The notes: generated by a model from the sequence alone, not told the origin. Counted from the first letter of the stretch, positions 1 through 7,599 are shown. The stretch: DNA of 8,237 nt from Bacteroidota bacterium (GCA_030642585.1 DAOWNN010000081.1:1-8237); one strand, 5' to 3'. Program-made: numbers and translations.

Positions 1-1
1 A

Positions 2-23
2 GGTACTGCTCAAATTTTAATTG
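2..23 (+). repeat. Left terminal inverted repeat (IRL) of the ISAzo13 element
   Basis: Twenty-two bases beginning GGTACTGCTCAAA that match the reverse complement of 1851-1872 at 20 positions. The outer 13 and inner 7 bases are identical, and the only two differences are adjacent (positions 14 and 15 of the repeat). The repeat starts at the second base of the window, which suggests the window or contig edge was set by this repeated element. Confidence 0.92.
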
Positions 24-41
24 ATATCATAAATTCCTAAT

Positions 42-179
42 TGTATCATTTGTCTTTTCATTATTTCTTTTATTGTGTGTCTTAATTCGTTGTAATCTAG
101 CCATGTGCGTACTTGCATATTAAATTTATTAATGATACATTTGTGAATTAACGGATTTTTTATTCATTAATGTATCATG
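42..179. repeat. Three TGTATCATT-type repeats in the transposase leader (possible operator)
   Basis: The motif TGTATCATT occurs at 42-50 on the plus strand, inverted as AATGATACA at 131-139, and again as TGTATCATG at 171-179. The second and third copies form a 10-bp perfect inverted repeat (132-141 with 169-178). One copy overlaps the predicted -7 box and the last contains the start codon of the transposase. This arrangement would suit a transposase or its N-terminal DNA-binding region repressing its own gene, or internal transposase binding sites near the element end. No binding data exist; the role is inferred from position. Confidence 0.45.
113..143 (+). promoter_or_regulatory. Bacteroidota-type promoter for the transposase
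   Basis: TTG at 113-115, a 20-bp spacer, and TACATTTG at 136-143, an exact match to the Bacteroidota -7 consensus TAnnTTTG at the usual distance from a -33 TTG. Transcription would begin near 150, about 27 bases before the ATG at 177. The -7 box overlaps one of the TGTATCATT-type repeats of this leader, so a protein bound there would block it. Assigned by consensus only. Confidence 0.55.
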
Positions 180-1834
180 CAAAATAAAGAAAATCAATTA
201 GTTAATAGTTTCCATCATTACTTTGTGTTGACCATGGAGAATTTAAAAATCATTCTTCAAACTACCTCACGTATGACAGTCTTCAGAAAACTGAAACACT
301 TGCCATATAAAACCAGCTATTCTCATTGTGGGAAATATTATACCATAGATTCAATTGCAAATTATGACAATAATGGTATATGGTCATATAATCAAATTTA
401 TTTTTCAGAATACGGGACGTTAAAAAACACAGTATTGCATAGTATTGAAAAGTCCAGCGGTGGTTTTACCAGTTCCGAATTAGAAGAATTTTTAAAGGTC
501 CCTGTGTATAATACAGTATTAGATTTATGGAAAAATAGAAAAATCAGGAGGGAACAAATAGCAAAGAAGTATGTCTATCTTTCAGCTAAAGAAGGAGATA
601 CGCAATTTGACTTACGAAAACAGGATACCATCAAAAACAACATGTTTGCTAAAGATGTTTCGGATGAGTATTTGACTTTGTTTATGTCTTTGTTAAACGA
701 GAAACAGAAAAGGTTATTTGCCGGCTATGAATCCATAAAAATCGGTTATAGAGGAGACAAGATAATTTCGCAAAAGACAGGACTAAATATAAAGACCGTA
801 TCCAGGGGCAGGAAAGAAATGTTAAACGAGGATATAGATATTGAAAAGATACGAAAAGCTGGTGCAGGTCGACCATCACTAAAAAAAACGAAAAAATCCT
901 GAAATTGATTGAAGAGATAATGGAACCGGAAACAGCTGGTGATCCAATGGGAGAATCATTGAACTGGACAAGAAAGAGCACCTACTCATTAAGTAAAACA
1001 TTGAAGGGCAAGGGAATTGATATTTCTCCAAACACAGCAGGGAAAGTATTAAAAGCCAATGGTTATTCTTTAAGATTGAACCGAAAGTCCATTTCAACCA
1101 CACAGCACCCCGATAGAGATCAATAATTTCGAATTATTGAATCAAGGGTAAAGGAATATGAGGATATGGGTCAGCCCATTATCAGTGTTGACACAAAGAA
1201 GAAAGAGATGATCGGTAATTTCAGCAACAAGGGCAGGAAGTATGACAAAGAAGCAGAGAAAACAATGGATCATGATTTTTTGTCCAATGCAATAGGAAAG
1301 ATCAGCCCGTATGGCATTTATGAAAAACTAACAGGTAAAGGTACAGTGGTATTAGGCATAAGCAGAGACACGCCTGAATTTGCAGTTGATGCCATAGAAA
1401 CCTGGCTAAGCGTTATTGCCTTTAAAAGGTATCCTGATATTCAAAAGATGTTGATTCTTTGTGATTCCGGTGGCAGCAATGGTTATAGAAAGCATGGCTG
1501 GAAATTTTTTCTTTATACCAAATTGTCTTCGATCTATGGCATTGACATCCAGGTATGCCATTATCCTTCAGGTGCTTCAAAGTGGAATCCAATTGAACAT
1601 AGAATGTTTTCACATATCTCAAAAAACTGGGAGGGTGTGCCTTTACGATCACATGAGGTAGCAATGAATTACATTGAATCGACGACAACAACCAAAGGAC
1701 TTGCTATACAAGCCTTCTTAAATGAAAAAGAGTATCAATCAGGAATGACGTTTAATAAATCCGAAGTCGAAAACGCAATCAATATGAAAAGAGATGAAAT
1801 TCTTCCGGATTGGAACTATTCGATACTATCGTAA
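177..1834 (+). pseudogene. ISAzo13-family DDE transposase with extra N-terminal region, frame change and internal stop
   Basis: Transposase acting on the ends of the surrounding element. Read in frame 3 to the A8 run at 881-888, then one base back, it gives about 552 residues apart from one stop. Residues 1-140 are additional to the usual ISAzo13 protein and look like a winged-helix DNA-binding region (MTVFRKL, IWSYNQIYFSEYGTL, then KKYVYLS). Residues 162-235 are the family helix-turn-helix (TGLNIKTVSRGRKEM and GAGRPSL). The catalytic core has D339 in SVDTKKKE, D430 in CDSGGSNG and E474 in WNPIEH, so the DDE residues are intact. The frame changes at A_AAA_AAA (881-887). The stop is TAA at 1124-1126 within HPDRDQ-stop-F, where relatives read HPDRDxQF, so CAA to TAA is the likely mutation. 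The ATG at 177 was chosen because it follows the promoter match; ATG at 234 is an alternative. With the TAA it should not make full-length protein. Confidence 0.88.
881..887 (+). other. A_AAA_AAA slippery heptamer, candidate -1 frameshift site
   Basis: The A8 run at 881-888 contains a heptamer in the exact X_XXY_YYZ phase: the last base of codon CTA, then AAA, AAA. A -1 slip there makes the next codon AAC and joins the N-terminal reading frame to the catalytic frame with no missing residues (L-K-K-N-E-K). In the unshifted frame TGA follows four codons later at 900-902. Such A-rich heptamers drive programmed -1 frameshifting or polymerase slippage in IS1- and IS3-family elements. I do not know it as a rule for ISAzo13. 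A mutation or sequencing error reducing A9 to A8 explains the data equally well. Confidence 0.45.
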
Positions 1835-1850
1835 TCAACACAAAGAATGC

Positions 1851-1872
1851 CAATTAATTTTTGAGCAGTACC
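1851..1872 (-). repeat. Right terminal inverted repeat (IRR) of the ISAzo13 element
   Basis: Partner of the left repeat, ending TTTTTGAGCAGTACC on the plus strand and lying 16 bp after the transposase stop codon. It fixes the right boundary of the element at 1872. The base after each outer end is an A, which is compatible with a short target duplication but far too little to show one. Confidence 0.92.
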
Positions 1873-2016
1873 AAAGTGCATTTTTCGAAGCAGCTTGTAA
1901 ACCTTGATTAAATAATCACTATTATCCGACTAATCGCGGATATAAAACTAATTTGGCCGCAATTGAATAGCTTTTGCGGATGTATCGGATTAAGTAACAA
2001 TTTAAATGAATAAGCT

Positions 2017-3079
2017 ATGAAATTTATCAGAATCCCTTTAGTAATCTTCATTTTAATTTACGTTTGCAGTTGTTCAACAAGAAGTAAAGAAAATGAACTC
2101 TGGCAAATAGCCAAAGCAGAAAAATGGCAAAGTAAATATGGCTGGTTAAGGGGAAGTAATTTTATACCCAGCACAGCCATCAATCAACTGGAAATGTGGC
2201 AGGAGGATACTTTTGATCCGGTTACCATCGACCGTGAATTAGGATGGGCAGAATCAATAGGATTTAATGCTATGCGGATTTATCTGCATCATTTGGCATG
2301 GCAACAAGATACTGAAGGATTTATTGACAGGATGGATCAATATCTTGATATTGCTGAAAAACATAAAATCTCAACCATATTTGTGATTTTTGATGATTGC
2401 TGGAATCCCACTTATCATGCGGGTAAACAACCTGAACCCAGGCCTGGTATTCATAATTCAGGGTGGATACAGGATCCGGGCCCAACAATACATACAGATA
2501 CCTCATTATATGAGATTCTGGAAGAATATGTGAAAAATGTATTGAATCATTTTACCAAAGATGATAGTATTGTGGGATTTATATAATGAGCCGGGTAATT
2601 CAGGCTATGGCAATAAATCAATGGCTTTGTTGAAAAAAACTTTTGAATGGGGAAGAGAGGTTAATCCTTCGCAACCCTTAACGGCAGGTGTATGGAGGTT
2701 GAAGCTTAAAGATCTGAATGAATATCAATTGGAAAATTCAGATGTGATTTCTTATCATAATTATGAGGATGATAATCTTCACAAAGAATGGATTGATAGT
2801 TTGAAAATATATGGCAGGCCCTTAATATGCACAGAATACATGGCCAGAACTCGAAACAGTAGATTTGAAAATATCCTGCCTATGTTAGAAAAAGAAAATG
2901 TTAGTGCTATTAATTGGGGATTGGTTGCTGGTAAAACCAATACAATTTATGCATGGGATACTCCAATACCGGATGGATCTGAACCTGAATTATGGTTCCA
3001 TGATATTTTCCGGAAAGACGGTACATCCTATAGCAAAGATGAAATTGAACTGATTAAACGGTTAACGGGGATAAAATAA
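2017..3079 (+). pseudogene. Lipoprotein glycoside hydrolase, clan GH-A / GH5-like, frameshifted
   Basis: Surface-anchored TIM-barrel glycosidase of the type often annotated in Bacteroidota as cellulase-family or 1,4-beta-xylanase. Residues 1-19 are a lipoprotein signal with lipobox V-C-S-C19. The N-terminal half shows GSNFIPSTAINQLEMWQ, IFDDCWNP and PGIHNSGWIQ, conserved in this group. The first frame stops at 2584-2586 and homology resumes one frame over with WDLYNEPGN. The likely acid/base is the Glu at 2588-2590 (NEP) and the likely nucleophile the Glu at 2834-2836 (CTEYM), so both catalytic residues survive but are cut from the signal peptide. Intact length would be about 352 residues. 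Relatives read VGWDLYNEPG, so loss of about five bases between two TGGG copies near 2575 would explain the break. It lies 141 bp before the GH36 gene on the same strand, probably one transcript. The substrate is not determined. Confidence 0.82.
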
Positions 3080-3220
3080 AGAATACAAAAAATCAAAGGA
3101 CGCTCTGTATCCCTTTTGAATTGTGGTGTATAAATAAACTGTATGCTAATTACATATGAAGAATTCAAAAACACGAAGTTTTCAGATAACTTGAAAAAAG
3201 CAAATAAATCATTAATTAGT

Positions 3221-5368
3221 ATGAAAAAAATAGTTGTAGTATTTCTGGGATTATTGGCAAACCAGGTTTTTGCCCAAGACTATTCTGCAATAAGAAATGA
3301 TATGATCTTGCTGGATAATGGAGTAGTCGTGCGAAAGCTTATATATAGCAATGACAGTTTGTATTCATCGAGCTTAACACTAAGATCAGATAATGAAAGT
3401 TACATTCATAAAAGTAAAGATTTTTCATTTTTCATAGATGATAAGCAATACAACGGTTTCAGTGGGTGGACATTAATGGATACGCAAATTATTCAAGACT
3501 CTACAGGTGGAAATGGGGTAAAAATACTGCTCCGTGAAAAGACTGACAAACCAAAGATACAGGTAGAGTTAAATTATCTGCTTTACCCTGCTTTACCTTT
3601 GATCAGAAAATGGATAACAATTTCCAATATAAGTACAACTGAAATAAAACTGGAATCCTTAAACAATGAAGATCTAATCACTAAGTTTAGGAACACACAT
3701 TCCATTGTGTATCACAATTATGCAAGGATGAAACACCTTGGCAGGTTTGTTGGTGACTGGCATGATCCCGTGGTAGTGGTTCACCAGATAAGGCAAAGAA
3801 AGGGAATTGCACTTGGAAACGAAGCCATTGGAGTATTAAAACGAACGGCCTATCACACAATTAATAATAATATTGAAATAGGATTAACCAAACCCGGACA
3901 AAATTTCCCGTTTCGAAAATGGATAAAACCCGGTGAGTCATGGCAGGGACCCAGGTCTTTTATTTGTCTCTATAGCAACGAAGATGATGGTTTCCAGGTA
4001 GTTGAAAATGAAGTAAATGAGTTTGTTATCAAACACATGATACCGAGGATCCTGCAAATAAAAGAAAAACCAACTTTTGTATATAACACCTGGAATCCAT
4101 TCAGGACTGCCATTAATGATACATTAATCTGGGATGTTGCAAAGGCAGCTTCGGAATGTGGTATACAGGAATTTATTATCGACGATGGCTGGCAGATCAA
4201 CTACAATGGTGAGTCTTCCACCAACAGGGGGGTGAATTTTGGGGATTGGCTGGTGGACGAAAAAAAATTTCAAGGAGGTTTAAAACCAACCTTCGATTCT
4301 ATAAAGGCGCTTGGCATGAAGCCGGGTTTATGGATTTCACTTGCTTCAGCAACAGGAGATGCCAGGGTTTTTATTGAACACCCGGAATGGTTCGTTCAGC
4401 GACCTGACGGAAAACCTGGCAACCTTCATTACGAATCAAACCAGGAAGGATATTATTCAGCTTCATTTGGAACAGATTGGTATGATTATATTAAAGAAAC
4501 CATTCTCCGGTTGGTAGAAGAATATGGCCTTGCTTATGCCAAATTAGACCTGGCTGTGGTCACCAGTCCCTATGTAAATAATGACAGCATTTCCGGATCC
4601 TATGCAACAGATCATCCTTACCACAAAGACCATGAAGAGTCTTTTATTGTATTGTATGAAAGATTGATGAAATTGTTTGATGAGCTTCACCAGGAAGCAC
4701 CTGATCTTTTCCTCGATTGCACATTCGAAACAGCCGGTAAACTGCAACTTATGGATTATGCTATAGCTCAACATGCAGAGGGAAACTGGTTGGCAAATTT
4801 CGAGGAGCCTTCTCCTTTGGGGCCGCTGAGGGTAAGGCAGATGGCATGGTGGCGTTCACCTGCATTACCGGCCAGTTCGTTGGTAATTGGCAACTTACCA
4901 ATGAATGACCCTGATTTTGAATTCGGTCTTAAATCATTAATAGGAACCCTGCCGATTGTATTAGGCGATCCAAGGAAAATACCGGGCGATAAGAGAAAAA
5001 TCATTCACAACTGGTCATCATGGATGCAGAGAATGCAAAAGAAGTACGATTACATGTCGTATCGAAAAGATCTTTCTGGCTTTGGAGAACCCAAAGAGGG
5101 CTCATGGGATGGCTGGCAAAGAATAAACTTCCAATCTAAAGAAGGAGGAATTTTTGGTGTATTCCGTCAGGGTGCGTTGGAAGATACCAGAAAGGTCTTT
5201 CTGAAAGATTTATACCCCGATGAAAACTATGTGATACGATTAGCGCCCAATGGTAATATAGTTTATAAAGCAAGTGGCAAGGAACTGATGCAAACGGGAT
5301 TTACTGTACAAATAAATAGTACATATGATGCTAATATTTATGAAGTCGGTGGAAAAATTAAATGGTAG
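3221..5368 (+). CDS. Secreted alpha-galactosidase-like glycoside hydrolase (GH36/melibiase superfamily)
   Basis: Predicted exported enzyme of the GH36/GH27/GH31-like clan, expected to remove alpha-linked galactose or a similar residue from oligosaccharide side chains. The start at 3221 is preferred because it begins directly with a type I signal peptide (MKKIVVVFLGLLANQVFA, cleavage before Q-D); an in-frame ATG at 3143 would bury that signal behind 26 residues. The product is 715 residues, normal for the family. Residues 20-260 form the N-terminal beta-sandwich; the barrel follows with YNTWNPF (288-294), IIDDGW (319-324), GLWISLAS (369-376) and AYAKLDLA, whose D443 is the probable nucleophile. 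DCTFETAG (499-506) and the D512 just after it lie where GH36 enzymes carry the acid/base, but the SGGGRFD signature is absent, so that residue is uncertain. A C-terminal beta-domain ends in TYDANIYEV. It is the only complete intact gene here. No Shine-Dalgarno site or clear promoter of its own is visible. Confidence 0.88.
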   Translation: MKKIVVVFLGLLANQVFAQDYSAIRNDMILLDNGVVVRKLIYSNDSLYSSSLTLRSDNESYIHKSKDFSFFIDDKQYNGFSGWTLMDTQIIQDSTGGNGVKILLREKTDKPKIQVELNYLLYPALPLIRKWITISNISTTEIKLESLNNEDLITKFRNTHSIVYHNYARMKHLGRFVGDWHDPVVVVHQIRQRKGIALGNEAIGVLKRTAYHTINNNIEIGLTKPGQNFPFRKWIKPGESWQGPRSFICLYSNEDDGFQVVENEVNEFVIKHMIPRILQIKEKPTFVYNTWNPFRTAINDTLIWDVAKAASECGIQEFIIDDGWQINYNGESSTNRGVNFGDWLVDEKKFQGGLKPTFDSIKALGMKPGLWISLASATGDARVFIEHPEWFVQRPDGKPGNLHYESNQEGYYSASFGTDWYDYIKETILRLVEEYGLAYAKLDLAVVTSPYVNNDSISGSYATDHPYHKDHEESFIVLYERLMKLFDELHQEAPDLFLDCTFETAGKLQLMDYAIAQHAEGNWLANFEEPSPLGPLRVRQMAWWRSPALPASSLVIGNLPMNDPDFEFGLKSLIGTLPIVLGDPRKIPGDKRKIIHNWSSWMQRMQKKYDYMSYRKDLSGFGEPKEGSWDGWQRINFQSKEGGIFGVFRQGALEDTRKVFLKDLYPDENYVIRLAPNGNIVYKASGKELMQTGFTVQINSTYDANIYEVGGKIKW

Positions 5369-5452
5369 ATGGAGTTTTACAATACCCGCAGGCCTCATCA
5401 ATCCCTAGGGTATAACATACCGGAGAAGGTATATGTACTACTCCGTGGTTAA
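5369..5452 (+). pseudogene. C-terminal remnant of an IS3-family transposase (OrfB)
   Basis: Twenty-seven codons reading MEFYNTRRPHQSLGYNIPEK and on to VYVLLRG, then TAA at 5450-5452. FYNTRRPHQSLGY is the hallmark near the C-terminus of IS3-family (IS150/IS911-like) integrases, part of the rve domain after the catalytic Glu. The rest of the transposase and both element ends are missing, so this is a scar left by deletion. It begins at the base after the TAG of the GH36 gene and is in the same frame, and it runs straight into the truncated URO-D gene. This makes it the likely site of the rearrangement that joined those two genes. Confidence 0.85.
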
Positions 5453-6106
5453 AGGGCAATGGTGTTGTCATCTCGGGAGAACTTACAAGTCCGTTAAAAA
5501 TGTTGCATCTTTTTATGGGTGCGATCAATGCATCTTATTTCATTTATGAACATGGAGACAAAGCAGCCGCTCTTGTAAAACTCCATGAAGAAGCACAGAT
5601 TGACCTTATTGAGCAAATGATGCAGGCGGGAGTTAAAGTGGTTATAGCAATGGACAACCTGAATACCATGTTTCACCCACCTGAATTTGTTGAGCGTTAC
5701 TCAGGCTCGTTCTACTCTAAAGGCAGTGCATTATGCCACGAATACGGAGGAAAGTTTATGATCCATGCCTGTGGAAATCAAAGGCACAATATAAAACTCA
5801 TTTCATCCTTTGGAGTGGACGGACTTGAAGGTGTAGTATACCCTCCTCTCGGAGATATTACCCTAAAAGAGGCTTTTTTTAGTTCACGATAAATTTATTA
5901 TAACAGGGGGAATTAGTGCGACACAAACAAGTAGGCTTAAAATCCAGGAGGAAGTAAATAATTATGTCAAAAACCTTTTTGAGGAACTCTCGCCTTATAT
6001 AAACAGGTTTGTACTTGCGGCAAGTTGCCAAACAGCCATCAATACGAAATGGGAAACACTCTTACACTTCCGCAATGCCTGGGAAGAGTATGGGGATATA
6101 GTATAG
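5453..6106 (+). pseudogene. URO-D / MtaA-type methyltransferase-like protein, 5'-truncated and frameshifted
   Basis: C-terminal part (about 217 codons) of a uroporphyrinogen-decarboxylase-superfamily protein. Readable homology starts near GVVISGELTSPLKML (about 5461), immediately after the IS3 scar, so roughly the first 100-150 residues are lost. AMDNLNTMFHPPEFVERY and GVDGLEGVVYPPLGD follow in frame 1. At the T7 run 5874-5880 the frame changes; dropping one T gives LVHDKFIITGGIS and the protein continues in frame 2 to TAG at 6104-6106 (HFRNAWEEYG). A His-x-Cys (IHACG, 5764-5772) and a Cys 85 residues later (AASCQT, 6026-6028) resemble the zinc ligands of the MtaA/MtbA corrinoid methyltransferases, so methyl transfer is more likely than haem synthesis. 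Genes of this type occur near sugar-catabolic loci in Bacteroidota; the substrate is unknown. No start codon or promoter remains. Confidence 0.83.
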
Positions 6107-6155
6107 AGTTTAATTGTAATGCACACTCTTTCGTTTTTTTTGTTTATACAATCGA

Positions 6156-7304
6156 TTATTGAAGCACTTCAATAACCACCGACTGGGTCCAGCGGACAGC
6201 TTCTGATTTCAGGTAATCCGTTACATTCTCAAGAGAGGCCCATCTTGGGTCTTCTTTTTCCCACAGTGCATAGAACCTGTACGTGACCGAATCTTCAGGA
6301 GCAGCTTCCAATACTGCAAAGTAGGTCTGAATAATCCCGTCGCCATGTTCCCTGGTCTCGCCAAGATGGACTAGCTTAGCAGTAGGGACCATCAGGGCCA
6401 TGGCAAGTATGGAGCCGTCTTCCGATTGTACATCATAGGTAATAAGGGCGATATGGTTCGAGTCCACCTCCACCACATGCAGTTTGTTGCTTTTCCTGTT
6501 TACGATGCCGGAGACAAGAGTCAGATCCAGATCTGCCCCTGTATAGGAGACACTACCTTGGTAATAGTGCCTGCCTGCCGTAATCTCGATCTGATGATTG
6601 ACTTCCAGTGGGACCATATCCACCTTCCATCCTTGGAATCCGAGGTTGAACCTGCTGCGCTGGGATCCCTCGAAAAGCATTTCATAGGTGCCTTTTCCGT
6701 TGTCTCCCACCCTGTAGATGGTGTCCGAATATAGGTATCCGATGGCCCCTGCACCAAGGCTGGAGCCCACTTTGAGGATATCCATACCCTACGTCGCAAG
6801 CTCATGGTAGTTTGGACTGCCGGCGATCCCCACACTGTCCAGAACCATTTCATGGACAAGTTTTCCGAAAATATCTATTCCGTTCCGCTGGTCCATATAG
6901 TTGCGGAACCCGACCTTATCGTTTTCCCAGGCTGGTCCAAACATTTGGAAGACTGTACCGGCCTTATTTAAATCGTTATCATAAATGCGTTCTGCTTTCG
7001 TTAATTCAGGGTATCCCGGCCGGTCAGCTGCCCCTAGTCTCAGGTTGGTTCGGGATTCAAAATGGGGATAGTCCACCGGATTGATGAAGCTAAGTGTAAG
7101 TTGCTCCTGTGCCGAAGGAGCGAGGTTGACTATTGCGAATAGTTCATCCCACTGCCCGTCTTTGTCCACATCGTCTGCTTGGCAGGGGATGGGTGTACCT
7201 TCTGTATCCATCAGCAGGGGAACCAGGTTGCCGGGAACCTTTATCCAAGTGGAAATTTCACCCCTGGTCAGCAGGATAGCGGCATCTTCTCTTGGTTGGT
7301 CTAG
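6156..7304 (-). pseudogene. DUF4861 family protein, 5'-truncated, with amber codon in place of Trp
   Basis: About 382 codons of a DUF4861 protein, a family of mostly secreted Bacteroidota proteins found in polysaccharide-use loci (uronate and pectin-like substrates are often proposed; the activity is not firmly known). From the N-terminal side: QPREDAAILLTRGEI, QADDVDKDGQWDELF, KVGFRNYMDQRNGIDIFGK, then NYHELAT-stop-GMDILKVGSSLGAGAIG. The stop is TAG at plus coordinates 6789-6791, exactly where relatives have the Trp of DWGMDxLKVG, so TGG to TAG is the simple explanation. The family core is otherwise continuous. Only the signal peptide and the first few residues are missing: the frame is cut at CTAG 7301-7304 by the mini-element and has no ATG before 7211. 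It converges on the URO-D remnant, 49 bp apart. Its base composition is clearly richer in G+C than its neighbours, suggesting separate acquisition. Confidence 0.83.
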
Positions 7305-7322
7305 CGTGAGTTTATCATAAAA
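7305..7322 (+). repeat. Left terminal inverted repeat of the mini-element
   Basis: Eighteen bases, CGTGAGTTTATCATAAAA, identical to the reverse complement of 7582-7599 and directly preceded by CTAG. Read outwards on the minus strand together with CTAG it encodes FYDKLTL in the frame of the DUF4861 fragment, which gives that fragment an open lead-in back to TGA at 7365-7367 but no start codon. Confidence 0.85.
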
Positions 7323-7330
7323 ACTGTTTT

Positions 7331-7564
7331 TAAGATCCTGAAAAGTTGTTGAATGTGCTGAATATCAGGCAGAACTATTCGTATTTCTCATTAATTAATA
7401 TGTATACACTAAATGATGTTAAAAAGTAATATTGTAATAAATCAATATGTAGCGTATTATGGTAGCCTTAAGTGTAGAAAACGCTCATAATGAACGGCCA
7501 AAGATTTAAACATGTTGGTGTATACAAATAAATAGAGCGTATCTTTATGTGTTTCTGGATCTTA
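7331..7564. repeat. Subterminal inverted repeats inside the mini-element
   Basis: Two perfect pairs nested inside the terminal repeats: an 8-bp pair (TAAGATCC at 7331-7338 and its complement at 7557-7564) and a 9-bp pair (TGTATACAC at 7401-7409 and its complement at 7518-7526). The spacers between the terminal and first inner repeats differ (8 and 17 bp), so the ends look like diverged copies of one longer end structure, as expected for transposase binding sites. Short pairs of this size can arise by chance in AT-rich DNA; their ordered nesting is the argument for them. Confidence 0.5.
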
Positions 7565-7581
7565 TGGCGTTTAATCGCCCG

Positions 7582-7599
7582 TTTTATGATAAACTCACG
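7582..7599 (-). repeat. Right terminal inverted repeat of the mini-element
   Basis: Perfect inverted copy of 7305-7322, followed by CTAG at 7600-7603. On the minus strand its outermost bases supply the codons GCG TGA that end the truncated secreted protein after residue 44, so insertion of the element itself created that stop. Confidence 0.85.

Larger units (their letters stand above)
2..1872 (+). mobile_element. ISAzo13-family insertion sequence, nearly complete, transposase broken
   Basis: A 1,871-bp insertion sequence bounded by 22-bp inverted repeats (20 of 22 matching) that encloses one transposase gene. The family call rests on the transposase, whose catalytic part carries the SVDTKKKE, CDSGGSNG and SKWNPIEH motifs of ISAzo13-type DDE enzymes. 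Both ends are present, so the element was inserted whole and decayed in place, or is a non-autonomous copy that could be moved by an active relative. A target duplication cannot be judged because only one base lies before the left end. It sits 144 bp upstream of the glycosidase genes and reads towards them, so outward transcription could reach them, but no outward promoter was identified. Confidence 0.9.
7305..7599. mobile_element. MITE-like mini-element, 295 bp, flanked by CTAG
   Basis: A short non-coding segment whose two ends are perfect inverted repeats (18 bp, or 22 bp counting CTAG). Each end is bordered outside by CTAG (7301-7304 and 7600-7603), which fits a 4-bp target duplication; because CTAG is a palindrome it could also be part of the repeat. 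Further paired motifs lie inside: TAAGATCC 7331-7338 with GGATCTTA 7557-7564, and TGTATACAC 7401-7409 with GTGTATACA 7518-7526. The interior is AT-rich with no reading frame I can recognise as a transposase. This is the structure of a miniature inverted-repeat element moved in trans. It separates the DUF4861 fragment from the start of an unrelated secreted protein. The parent family is not recognised; transposases that prefer palindromic CTAG targets are candidates. Confidence 0.72.

Noticed and set aside
1873..2016. Promoter for the glycosidase pair between the ISAzo13 end and 2017
   Set aside because: TAGCTTTTG at 1968 is one base off the TAnnTTTG spacing and lacks a TTG at the right distance; nothing else stands out.
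3094..3120. Stem-like TCAAAGGA ... TCCCTTTTGA after the glycosidase pseudogene
   Set aside because: The stem needs a bulge and no T run follows on the plus strand, so it is not supported as a terminator of this transcript.
3143..3220. Upstream in-frame ATG of the GH36 gene as the true start
   Set aside because: It would place 26 polar residues in front of a clear signal peptide beginning at 3221.
6107..6155. T-rich run between the convergent URO-D and DUF4861 remnants as a terminator
   Set aside because: The T8 run is not preceded by a stable GC-rich hairpin; only a weak ATTGTA/TACAAT pair surrounds it.
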